Origin: Methanoregula sp. UBA276
Lineage (GTDB): Archaea > Halobacteriota > Methanomicrobia > Methanomicrobiales > Methanospirillaceae
Assembly (NCBI GenBank): GCA_002508495.1
Contig: DANA01000001.1
Coordinates: 21,860-33,192, forward strand
Reading direction: 5' to 3'
DNA: 11,333 nucleotides
This document shows positions 1-7,096 of this stretch, one piece after another. The stretch's first letter is position 1. Each line of letters starts with the position of its first letter. The position numbers and the translations under genes were made by a program. The notes under the pieces were generated by a model. That model was not told the DNA's origin, searched no databases, and worked only from the letters and a program-made list of their open reading frames with translations.

Positions 1-73
1 CGGTGCTGCACCCGCACACGAGAAGGAAGAGAAAGATTACCAGAAAAACAATCCGGTGCATGCCGTGTATCAT
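1..73 (-). CDS. Partial lipoprotein or secreted protein, N-terminus only
   Basis: Reading leftward from an ATG at 73-71, the frame stays open to the window edge and encodes 24 complete codons. They form a textbook export signal: a short start with His and Arg, a hydrophobic core (IVFLVIFLFLLV) and then C-G-C-S-T, which fits an archaeal lipobox with Cys22 as the lipid-modified residue. Upstream on the same strand is AAGGGG about five bases before the ATG, an acceptable ribosome binding site. A second in-frame ATG at 61 is possible but has no better site. The mature protein lies outside the window, so no function can be given; extracellular membrane-anchored localisation is inferred from the signal only. 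The gene is divergent from the HPr-kinase-like gene and shares its upstream region. Confidence 0.6.
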   Translation of the reverse strand, partial: MIHGMHRIVFLVIFLFLLVCGCST

Positions 74-144
74 AGTACCCCTTTCAATCCCGCATCCATG
101 ATAATACCTGCGGCACTTCGAAAATGCAGGGACTGGCACGAACA

Positions 145-153
145 CTATATATT
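145..153 (+). promoter_or_regulatory. TATA box of the HPr-kinase-like gene
   Basis: CTATATATT is the best archaeal box A in the 1-194 region. A transcript starting about 25 bases downstream would begin near 174. That excludes the upstream ATG at 159 from the message and supports the ATG at 195, which has GGTGG (183-187) seven bases before it. Confidence 0.5.
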
Positions 154-194
154 CCGGCATGAATATCATAACCGGAGGACCCGGTGGTAAGGCA

Positions 195-1145
195 ATGTAT
201 ACAATATCCCTGATAACCCCCGAACAAAAAGAAGATCTCATCGGTGAGCTGGCCCCGAAGGTGCGGTACGAGATAAAGTCAGAGATCTATGGCTGTTGCA
301 TCAAACTCCTTTCGGACAACGAGGGGATGAAGGAGCAGTGGCAGGAGAACTTCTACAACATGTCCCAGAACGTGCGGTCGCACGGGCGGATGTATCTTTT
401 TTGCGATCCGGCCCGTCCGCCGGACACGGTCCTCTTCGAACCGGTCTCGAAGACCGCGTTCCTCTTCAACTTCGGGTACTACGGGTGGATCAAGTCCCTT
501 GCCCTCAGCCTGGCCGGGGATGTCCTTGAAGATGAGCACGGCATATTCTCCATCCATGGCGCCTGCGTGGATATTGCCGGTACCGGCCTGTGCCTCATCG
601 GTACATCCGGGGCAGGCAAGACCACGCAGACGTACGGCCTCTTAACCAACCCGAAAACCCGGATCATCTCGGACGACTGGTTCTTCTCCCGGGTCTTCGG
701 GCCCGAGATCCTTGCCTACAGCTCCGAGAAAAACTTTTACATCCGCCAGGACCTCGAGAAGATCTGGAAAGAGTTTGGCGGCCTTGTGCGGGAGGGGGAG
801 TACGACAGCGAAGGCCGGGCCGTTGCCGACATCCGCTGGATCATTGGAAAAGGGCGCATCCTGCCGCTGACCACGCTCCGGATCATTATTGTTCTCAAGC
901 GTGACCCGGACGACCGTACTACCGTACAGACGCTCAATCCGGAGGTTGCGCTTGCCATGTTTGAGGACAACCACTACTTCAATCCCCACCTCCTGGTCAA
1001 TAATTCCTATAAAAAAGATATCCGCACCCGCTATCTCACCGACCTTCTGGCCCGTACAACAACATACCTGGTCAATACCACCGGGACCCCGGCAGAGACC
1101 CAGCGGTTGATCCGGTCCCTTGCAGCAGTCCCGCAGGACAGCTGA
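195..1145 (+). CDS. HPr-kinase-related P-loop protein
   Basis: This 316-residue soluble protein carries a Walker A loop, G-T-S-G-A-G-K-T, at about residues 136-143 (Lys142). Some 17 residues later comes an S-D-D motif (159-161) preceded by two isoleucines. This glycine-rich loop followed by an acidic pair is the layout of the HPr kinase/PEP-carboxykinase-like fold, and the preceding strand containing I-H-G-A is also typical of that group. The first 110 or so residues match nothing I recognise. No HPr or PTS gene is visible, so its substrate is unknown; a protein kinase/phosphatase or small-molecule kinase role is inference. I chose the start at 195 over 159 because the TATA box lies only six bases before 159. 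A run of seven T follows the stop. It appears monocistronic. Confidence 0.7.
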   Translation: MYTISLITPEQKEDLIGELAPKVRYEIKSEIYGCCIKLLSDNEGMKEQWQENFYNMSQNVRSHGRMYLFCDPARPPDTVLFEPVSKTAFLFNFGYYGWIKSLALSLAGDVLEDEHGIFSIHGACVDIAGTGLCLIGTSGAGKTTQTYGLLTNPKTRIISDDWFFSRVFGPEILAYSSEKNFYIRQDLEKIWKEFGGLVREGEYDSEGRAVADIRWIIGKGRILPLTTLRIIIVLKRDPDDRTTVQTLNPEVALAMFEDNHYFNPHLLVNNSYKKDIRTRYLTDLLARTTTYLVNTTGTPAETQRLIRSLAAVPQDS

Positions 1146-1153
1146 TCCCGGTC

Positions 1154-1160
1154 TTTTTTT
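1154..1160 (+). terminator. Oligo-T terminator after the HPr-kinase-like gene
   Basis: Seven consecutive T begin eight bases after the stop codon, with no strong hairpin before them. Oligo-T on the non-template strand is the usual euryarchaeal termination signal. Transcription of the following kinase would then depend on its own promoter. Confidence 0.5.
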
Positions 1161-1188
1161 GGTATAAGGAAATGCACTGGTAATAACT

Positions 1189-1196
1189 GATATATC
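1189..1196 (+). promoter_or_regulatory. TATA box of the histidine kinase, probably leaderless
   Basis: GATATATC is centred about 26 bases before the ATG at 1219. The normal archaeal spacing puts transcription start at or within a base or two of the A of that ATG. No purine-rich ribosome binding site is present between box and start, which fits a leaderless message. Confidence 0.5.
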
Positions 1197-1218
1197 TCAA
1201 GCGCGAATCTTCTGTACC

Positions 1219-3909
1219 ATGATCTCTGTCCTGTATGTCGATGACGAGCCGGACCTGCTCGAACTCGGCAAGGTTTTTCTTGAGCAGGACGGCGACTTCA
1301 GGGTGGATACAACCGCGTCGCCTCACGATGTTCCCGATCTTTTAGCAAAAAACGGGTATGATGCCATTGTCTGCGACTACCTGATGCCGGAGATGGACGG
1401 GATCAGTGTCTTAAAAGAGGTGCGGGCCAAAAAGAGCGACATCCCCTTCGTTCTCTTCACGGGCCGGGGCCGTGAGGAGATTGTCATCGAAGCGCTCAAC
1501 AACGGGGCCGACTTTTATCTCCAGAAGGGCGGGGACATCCAGGCAGTGTTTGTCGAGCTGGCATCCAAGCTGCGGCAGGCCGTTCTCCGCCGGCATGCTG
1601 AGGGTTCCCTGAAGGAATCGGAGAGGAAATTCCATGATATTATCAATTTTCATCCTGATGCAACGTTTGCCATCGATCGTTCCGGCACGGTCATCGCATG
1701 GAACCGCACCATCGAGGATATGACGGGCATTCCTGCAGGCGGGATGATCGGAAGAGGGGAATATGCCTATGCGGTGCCATTCTATGGCAAAAAACGCCCG
1801 ATGCTGATCGATTGTGTCCTGTACACAGATGAGAAAACACAACGTTCCTATACGGATATCTCCCGCGAGAAGGATATCCTCACTGCCAAGATCAAATATA
1901 CCAGAAAAAGCGGGCAAAACCGGATAATGATGGCCAAGGCAAGCCCGCTCTTCAACCATAACGGAGAGATTGTCGGGGCTGTCGAATCGATCCGTGATAT
2001 CACCGCCCAGCAGGAATCCGAAGATGAACTCCGGGCAGCCCATGAACGACTGCGGGCATCAGAAGAGGAACTGCGGAGCCAGTTTGACGAACTGGCCCTT
2101 GCCGAGGCTGAGATCCGGGCTCGCGAGGAGCAGCTGCGGGAGATCACGGCAACGATCCCCGGTATCGTCTTCCAGTGCTCAGCACAACCTGGCGGGAAAA
2201 TTTCCGTCACCTTTGTCAGCGGGAGATCGCGGGATATCTTGGGAATCGCTGATGACCCGGCCGGCTTTTTGGACCGGTGTGTTGCGCAGATTCACCCGGA
2301 TGACCGTGAAGCATTCAGGAGATCCGTTCATGATGCGGTCCAGAATGCCAATGCATGGGAGTATGAAGGGAGGTTCCGGAGACAGGACGGGGAGACCATC
2401 TGGATACGGGGGCTGTCAAATCCTGTGTGGCATGGCGGAGAACTGGTGTACAGCGGCGTTATCCTTGACATCACCCGGGAGCGGGAACGCGATGCGGAGA
2501 TCCGGAGGAGCGAACAGCAATACCGTGACCTTACCGAACTCCTGCCCCAGATGGTCTTTGAGATGGACCGGGAGCTGAACGTGACCTTTGCCAACCACCA
2601 CGCGCTCGAGATGCTTGGCCTCACCCGTGATGACCTCCGATCCGGCGTCAATGCGCTGGGGCATATCCTTCCCTCGGAGCAGCCACTCCTTCTGCAGAAT
2701 ATGGAGAAGATGCTCCGTGGCGAACCGGGCGGGGACCCCGAGTATACGGCAGTTCGTAAAGACGGCAGCACGTTTCCCATCCACATCTATGCTGCACCAA
2801 TCGCAGAGGAAGGCACCATCACCGGCTTCCGGGGGGTCATTGTCGACATCTCGGAATGGAAGAACGCATTATTTGAGAAGTGGGAGAGCGAGGCGCGGTA
2901 CCAGTCCCTTGCCGAGGCAGCGCAGGACATCATATACATCATTGACCGGGCCGACAACATCGTGTACCTCAATTCGTTCGGTTTGTCGATGCTCGGGAAA
3001 ACCGCAGCAGAGGTCACCGGCAAACCGCGGCGGTCACTGTTTCCCGAATCGACATCTTCCCACCAGTACCGGAATATCCAGCGGGTAATCACCACCGGAA
3101 AACCCCTGCGGATCGAGAGCACGATCCCCCTGCCCGACCGGGAGATCTGGCAGGACACGCACCTCGTTCCCCTGCGGGATGCAGCCGGCTCAATCACCGG
3201 CGTGATGGGCATCTCGCGGGACATCTCGCGCTTAAAACTTGCCGAGGTCGCCCTGAAACGCTCAAACGAGAAACTCAATCTCTTAAACAGCATCACGCGC
3301 CACGATGTGGCAAACCAGCTCACGATCCTGAACGGGTATATCCAGCTGGCCCTGACCAAAGAGCCGGACCCCGTAACCGCAGATTTCTTGAAAAAAGTTG
3401 CCGTTGCCGGTGAGACGATCCAGCGGCAGATCGAATTTACCCGTGCCTACCAGGACCTTGGTAGGCAGGCACCCGACTGGTTTTCGCTCCCCGTAGTCAT
3501 CAGCAAGGCCAAGCCTGATGGCGTAACCTTCACCACATCGTGCATGGCGTACGAGGTGTTTGCCGATCCCATGCTCGAAAAGGTCTTCTTCAACCTCTTT
3601 GACAACGCCCTCCGTCACGGGGAACGGGTCACGTCCATGATGGTCCGGTGCGAGACGGACGGGGAGGATCTCAGGATAATTGTCGAGGACAACGGCGTTG
3701 GCATCCCGCTCGATCTCAAGCAGAAGATCTTCAAGAAAGGATTTGGGAAAAATACCGGGTACGGCCTGTTTTTGGTCCGGGAGATCCTGGGTATTACCAA
3801 TATCTCGATCCACGAGACCGGCAGGCACGAAAGCGGGGCACGGTTCGAGATCACCGTGCCGTCGGGCGGGTTCAGGAGTCCCCATCCCGAAATACCGGCA
3901 AGTGATTAA
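1219..3909 (+). CDS. Hybrid sensor: receiver, four PAS domains, histidine kinase
   Basis: The 896-residue protein has no membrane segment, so it acts in the cytosol. Order of domains: receiver (about 1-120) with acidic pair D8/D9, phospho-acceptor D53, T81 and K103; PAS 1 (134-265); a charged coiled coil (266-304); PAS 2 (305-417), which has the I-H-P-D-D-R motif of the PAS_3 type; PAS 3 (430-543); PAS 4 (556-668); a dimerisation helix with H695 in T-R-H-D-V-A-N-Q-L; and a HATPase with N-box N792/N796, G1 box D824-G828 and G2 loop G847-G849. All catalytic positions look intact. An N-terminal receiver means the kinase is itself likely an acceptor in a relay, or autoregulates. Ligands of the PAS domains cannot be read from the sequence. 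No output regulator is adjacent. Confidence 0.93.
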   Translation: MISVLYVDDEPDLLELGKVFLEQDGDFRVDTTASPHDVPDLLAKNGYDAIVCDYLMPEMDGISVLKEVRAKKSDIPFVLFTGRGREEIVIEALNNGADFYLQKGGDIQAVFVELASKLRQAVLRRHAEGSLKESERKFHDIINFHPDATFAIDRSGTVIAWNRTIEDMTGIPAGGMIGRGEYAYAVPFYGKKRPMLIDCVLYTDEKTQRSYTDISREKDILTAKIKYTRKSGQNRIMMAKASPLFNHNGEIVGAVESIRDITAQQESEDELRAAHERLRASEEELRSQFDELALAEAEIRAREEQLREITATIPGIVFQCSAQPGGKISVTFVSGRSRDILGIADDPAGFLDRCVAQIHPDDREAFRRSVHDAVQNANAWEYEGRFRRQDGETIWIRGLSNPVWHGGELVYSGVILDITRERERDAEIRRSEQQYRDLTELLPQMVFEMDRELNVTFANHHALEMLGLTRDDLRSGVNALGHILPSEQPLLLQNMEKMLRGEPGGDPEYTAVRKDGSTFPIHIYAAPIAEEGTITGFRGVIVDISEWKNALFEKWESEARYQSLAEAAQDIIYIIDRADNIVYLNSFGLSMLGKTAAEVTGKPRRSLFPESTSSHQYRNIQRVITTGKPLRIESTIPLPDREIWQDTHLVPLRDAAGSITGVMGISRDISRLKLAEVALKRSNEKLNLLNSITRHDVANQLTILNGYIQLALTKEPDPVTADFLKKVAVAGETIQRQIEFTRAYQDLGRQAPDWFSLPVVISKAKPDGVTFTTSCMAYEVFADPMLEKVFFNLFDNALRHGERVTSMMVRCETDGEDLRIIVEDNGVGIPLDLKQKIFKKGFGKNTGYGLFLVREILGITNISIHETGRHESGARFEITVPSGGFRSPHPEIPASD

Positions 3910-3914
3910 CAGCC

Positions 3915-3927
3915 CTGCCGGCAGTTT
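3915..3927. terminator. Short palindrome between convergent genes
   Basis: CTGCCGGCAG (3915-3924) followed by TTT lies in the 29-base gap between the kinase stop and the leftward ABC gene stop. It is a perfect 10-base palindrome and may mark the end of the rightward transcript, but the T tract is short. Confidence 0.25.
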
Positions 3928-3938
3928 CAGCAAATACA

Positions 3939-4754
3939 TCAGTAGCCGGTCAGGTAGTACCAGCCCTCTTCTTCATGAACTCGTACCGGCACCTGGAAGA
4001 GCTGCCCGAGGATCGTGCCGGTCAGTAGCTCCTCCTTCCGGCCGTCTTGTATGAACCGGCCCTCGTCCATCAGGATCACGCGGGAGATCTCGGGGATGAT
4101 ATCATGGACATTGTGGGTAACCAGGATGACTGCCGTTCCGGACCGGGCGACCTTGCGGATGACCTGCCGGAACGTGTGGAGGGCGTGGAGGTCAAGGCTG
4201 TTGGTGGGCTCATCAAGGATCAGGGTTTTTGGGTCGTGCACCAGCGCCCTCCCGATGAGCAAACGCCGGGACTCCCCGCTGGAGAGCGCGGTCATGGGCC
4301 GGTCTGCAAGATGTTCGATCTCAAGAAAACGCAGGATCGCATCAGCTTTCCTTTCCATCGCGGGGGTCACCTCGTGGTTGAAGAGCCCGATGCTGGAGAA
4401 GAAACCCGAGAGCACCACGTCCCGGCCCGTGACATCGCGGGTGTAGGTGTACTGCAGGTCATTGGATACGATCCCGATGCTCGCCCGGAGCGAGAAAACA
4501 TCCCATACATCCTTATTCAGGATTCGGAATTTGAACCCCGGAACGTCCGGGTCCGGGTAGAGCTCCCGCAGGATTGTCCTGACAAACGAGGACTTGCCGG
4601 CTCCATTGGGGCCGAGAATGGCAACATGTTCGCCTTCGCTGATGGTGACGGAGATGGAGTTGAGGACTCGTTTTGTGCCCTGCCAGACATCCACGCCCGA
4701 AAATTCAAGCAGGGGAAAACGGCCTTTTCGTGGGCGCCCGGTATTCGTTCTCAT
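3939..4754 (-). CDS. ABC-type ATPase without a visible permease
   Basis: A 271-residue ABC nucleotide-binding protein with every core motif: Walker A G-P-N-G-A-G-K-S (48-55), Q-loop Q101, signature L-S-S-G-E (157-161), Walker B L-I-L-D-E-P (178-183, catalytic E182), D-loop S-L-D and switch H214. It hydrolyses ATP. Its overall style, with a long stretch between Q-loop and signature, resembles the single-domain ModF/YlmA-like ATPases rather than a clearly assigned importer; that comparison is from memory. It is the last gene of the leftward operon: its ATG (4754-4752) overlaps the TGA of the MBL gene in an ATGA, so translation is probably coupled. No membrane component or binding protein is in the window. 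It may pair with a permease elsewhere, or serve a non-transport role in the switch module. Confidence 0.88.
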   Translation of the reverse strand: MRTNTGRPRKGRFPLLEFSGVDVWQGTKRVLNSISVTISEGEHVAILGPNGAGKSSFVRTILRELYPDPDVPGFKFRILNKDVWDVFSLRASIGIVSNDLQYTYTRDVTGRDVVLSGFFSSIGLFNHEVTPAMERKADAILRFLEIEHLADRPMTALSSGESRRLLIGRALVHDPKTLILDEPTNSLDLHALHTFRQVIRKVARSGTAVILVTHNVHDIIPEISRVILMDEGRFIQDGRKEELLTGTILGQLFQVPVRVHEEEGWYYLTGY

Positions 4755-6493
4755 GCAGCAGCATCAACCCGGATCTCAAACCGCAGTGCCTGTTCACTCT
4801 TCTGGACATGCAGGCGGCCCCCGGCACGTTCACAGAGGGCCGGAAGGAACCGTTTGGTCTTGAGCTGGAGTGGCCTGCTGCCCGGGGGGATATCCCCGCA
4901 GACAGAGAGGACGACGTCACGCTCTTTCTGTCCCAGTTCGATGGTGATCCTGCTCGCGTTGGACCCGGTAAGGTCTTCCAGGATATACGTCAGCAGGTCG
5001 CATAAGGTATCGGCATCGATATACCCCAAATACTCCCGGTCCTCCTCTGCACGGACGCTGACCGCAACATCCTCGAGGAGGGGCCGGCCCCCGATCCGTG
5101 CAAGGAGGATGCTGGCAAACGCTTCATCATCGTCGTCGCAGGAGAGGAGATCGGCATCCGGACAGGCAGAGACGGAAAGACCGGTGACCAGCGTTTCGGT
5201 AAGGACACGGATGTCCCGCGCAACAACATCCGTTGGCGGCGTGAAACCCCGCAGCAGGGTGATATAATCCGAAAGAAGCCGGCCGGCCCTCTGGACAAAG
5301 CCGGGATCGATTATCTGCGCAAGCCGGTCCTGGTCAAACGACTGCCGGAGTTTTGCGATGACCTGGCCGGCCTTGAGGGCAAGGAGGATGGACGATTCCC
5401 CGCTGGTATGGTGTTCCTTTGAAAACGCCTGGAAGGCTTCCATGAGCCCGTCAATGGTCTGGCCGGAAATAATGTCCGCGGTCTTCTCGGCAAGGTCGGT
5501 CTCCCCCAGTTCATCAGCAACCCATGAAACATAATACAGCCGGCCGGCCATGATCGTGAAGAGTTCATTGATCTGCTCCATGCAGTCCTCGGCATAGGCA
5601 GCTGCCATTGCTGCTCGGGTGCTGTTGAGTTCTGCAATGTTCTCAAGGGCAACCGTCTCTGTACGAACCGCAGTAATCATCCGTGATGCATTCGCGGCCG
5701 GGATAATCCGTCCATGGCCCGGACAGACCATGGTAGTAGTGCCTTGTGCAACAAGATCTTCAAACCCGGTGAGCGAGCGGATAAGGTCATCCTGCGACCA
5801 GCCGGCAATGCCGGCAATGCCCGGGCTTGCGGCAAACAGGATATCGCCGCAGAATACCACCGAGCCCATTTTCAGGCAGATACTGTCGGGACTGTGGCCC
5901 GGCGTGTGATAGACCTCAAGCGGGGGACCGTTCCCGAACCGGATGGTCTCCCGGTCGAGAGATTCGGATCCTTCGCCGGCAGAGTCGCGGGTGATGGTTA
6001 TCTCGGCAGAGTTCGAAAACGCCAGCTGGCAGGGGGTATTGGGACACGCCGACCGTTCGGGAGTAAGAAGATGCAGCGCGACTTTCATCGGGCTGACTTC
6101 AGTGCTGAAGAGGCCCGCCTGCGTGATGCTGCTGTCGCCCTTTTCAAGGGAGAGCGCCCCGCATTCCTGCACGGCAAAGATTACCGCACCGGAGTGAGCA
6201 AATGCCGGCACCGGCTGGACACCAAGGAAGTGATCGATATGGGCATGGGTCAGGAATACAAAGACCGGGCGGTCATGTTCTTCGCGGCAGGTCCCGATAA
6301 CTTGTGCAAGCGCTTCTGCCTGTTCGGGCAGCCCGCCGGGATCGATAAGAATGAGGGCGTCGCAGGTAGCGATGAGATAGGAGTTCGATGATATTGTGTC
6401 GAGCTTCCGTATAAGGGGATAGATTTCTGCACCATCGGCCCCGGGCAGGGGCTGCCATGCAAGGGAAGTGAGCTGGTCGTTACCAGCCGGCAA
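4751..6493 (-). CDS. MBL-fold hydrolase fused to a degenerate kinase-like C-terminus
   Basis: With the start chosen here the protein has 580 residues. Residues about 20-275 are a metallo-beta-lactamase domain with a full set of metal ligands: H83, H85, D87 and H88 in T-H-A-H-I-D-H, then H200 (H-T-P-G-H-S), D217 (G-D-I-L-F) and H260 (P-G-H-G). The pattern is that of glyoxalase II-like di-metal hydrolases. Residues about 280-440 are mainly helical, and about 490-578 resemble a histidine-kinase HATPase in strand and helix order. The N-box asparagine is missing (Y-I-L-E-D-L-T-G-S-N) and the G1 box is eroded (V-C-G-D-I-P-P-G), so ATP binding is doubtful. No ATG lies near the N-terminus. The open frame reaches a TTG at 6544, but the TTG at 6493 sits right behind a strong ribosome binding site. 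It overlaps the STAS gene by 14 bases and the ABC gene by 4. Substrate unknown. Confidence 0.8.
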   Translation of the reverse strand: MPAGNDQLTSLAWQPLPGADGAEIYPLIRKLDTISSNSYLIATCDALILIDPGGLPEQAEALAQVIGTCREEHDRPVFVFLTHAHIDHFLGVQPVPAFAHSGAVIFAVQECGALSLEKGDSSITQAGLFSTEVSPMKVALHLLTPERSACPNTPCQLAFSNSAEITITRDSAGEGSESLDRETIRFGNGPPLEVYHTPGHSPDSICLKMGSVVFCGDILFAASPGIAGIAGWSQDDLIRSLTGFEDLVAQGTTTMVCPGHGRIIPAANASRMITAVRTETVALENIAELNSTRAAMAAAYAEDCMEQINELFTIMAGRLYYVSWVADELGETDLAEKTADIISGQTIDGLMEAFQAFSKEHHTSGESSILLALKAGQVIAKLRQSFDQDRLAQIIDPGFVQRAGRLLSDYITLLRGFTPPTDVVARDIRVLTETLVTGLSVSACPDADLLSCDDDDEAFASILLARIGGRPLLEDVAVSVRAEEDREYLGYIDADTLCDLLTYILEDLTGSNASRITIELGQKERDVVLSVCGDIPPGSRPLQLKTKRFLPALCERAGGRLHVQKSEQALRFEIRVDAAA

Positions 6494-6812
6494 GTGCCTC
6501 TCCCTCAGACGGATAGATGGAAAAGATGGAGGTGAACCCGGCAAGTTTGAGGATCTTCAGAACCTCGGGCGAGAGGCTGCATAAGGCAAACTTGTCCCCG
6601 GGATTTTTTAATTTCTTTGCCGTGGCAAGCAGGACTCTCAATCCCCCGCTGCTGATATAGGTGACCCCGGAGAAATCGAGCAGGATACAACGTTTCTGGC
6701 CATCGATCTGGCGGTTGATTGCCTGTTCCAGATCCGGTGCTGTCGATGTGTCGATCCTGCCGGTAATGAACAGGACCGTCTTTTCCTCATGATCCGCGGT
6801 TGTGATATCCAA
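6480..6812 (-). CDS. Small STAS protein, RsbV/SpoIIAA-like antagonist
   Basis: This 110-residue single STAS domain has the classic opening strand with G-R-I-D (18-21) and the phosphorylation loop Y-I-S-S-G-G-L-R (52-59). Ser55 aligns with the serine that SpoIIAB/RsbW-type kinases phosphorylate in SpoIIAA/RsbV. Its length equals that of stand-alone anti-anti-sigma factors. Known role of the family: unphosphorylated protein binds the kinase and releases its client; a PP2C phosphatase resets it. Both partner types are encoded divergently at 7097-8895. The start is TTG (6812-6810), with GGGGGA ending about seven bases upstream; no in-frame ATG is available nearby. It is the first gene of the leftward operon and probably sets its expression. 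Because archaea lack sigma factors, the client must be something else. Confidence 0.88.
   Translation of the reverse strand: MDITTADHEEKTVLFITGRIDTSTAPDLEQAINRQIDGQKRCILLDFSGVTYISSGGLRVLLATAKKLKNPGDKFALCSLSPEVLKILKLAGFTSIFSIYPSEGEALAGW
6497..6506 (-). promoter_or_regulatory. Ribosome binding site deciding a TTG start
   Basis: On the minus strand GAGGGAGAGG ends three bases before the TTG at 6493-6491; its GGAG part is about six bases away. It lies inside the last codons of the STAS gene. The longer candidate start, TTG at 6544, has no comparable site and would cost a 65-base overlap. Confidence 0.55.
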
Positions 6813-7096
6813 GGTAGATCCCCCAACGGCAACTGGGTGCCGGGTTCTTCTTTACTTATGTCAGTATTTTTCCAAGATAATTCTATCCATCGTACGGGAG
6901 ATAATCCAATTCATGGGGGCCATACCAGCCCGTTGTCAGCCCCCGCATCTCCGGCAGTACCGGTATGCGCGGCAGGTGCTCCCACCAGGTACGGCCAGTG
7001 CCATAACCCAAGTCCCAATCTTCTCTTGATACGTAAAAAAAACATGGTTCTTTAAGGAATACCAGAGATAATTTCTCTACTACCAGAGGCCCGGAT
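6813..7096. promoter_or_regulatory. Divergent promoter region between the two switch operons
   Basis: No convincing gene lies in these 284 bases. For the leftward operon a weak box A is the minus-strand CATAAGTAA (6852-6860), giving a start near 6830 and a short leader containing GGGGGA. For the rightward operon see 7048-7057. The heptamer AGATAAT occurs three times (6875-6881, 6899-6905, 7066-7072), the first two 24 bases apart. A short inverted repeat GATA-ATTC-TATC lies at 6876-6887 and the hexamer palindrome CGTACG at 6891-6896. These are possible operator sites, but none is strong. Confidence 0.4.
7048..7057 (+). promoter_or_regulatory. TATA box of the phosphatase operon
   Basis: TTCTTTAAGG predicts a transcript start near 7079. 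That leaves a leader of about 18 bases with AGAGG (7085-7089) seven bases before the ATG at 7097. Confidence 0.4.

Noticed and set aside
4047..5267. Long rightward open frame of 406 codons
   Set aside because: It is antisense to the ABC ATPase and the MBL gene, whose motifs are complete. Its own translation is low-complexity and charged with no recognisable domain.
5714..6391. Rightward open frame of 225 codons inside the MBL gene
   Set aside because: It lies antisense to the region encoding the MBL metal ligands; no domain or start signal supports it.
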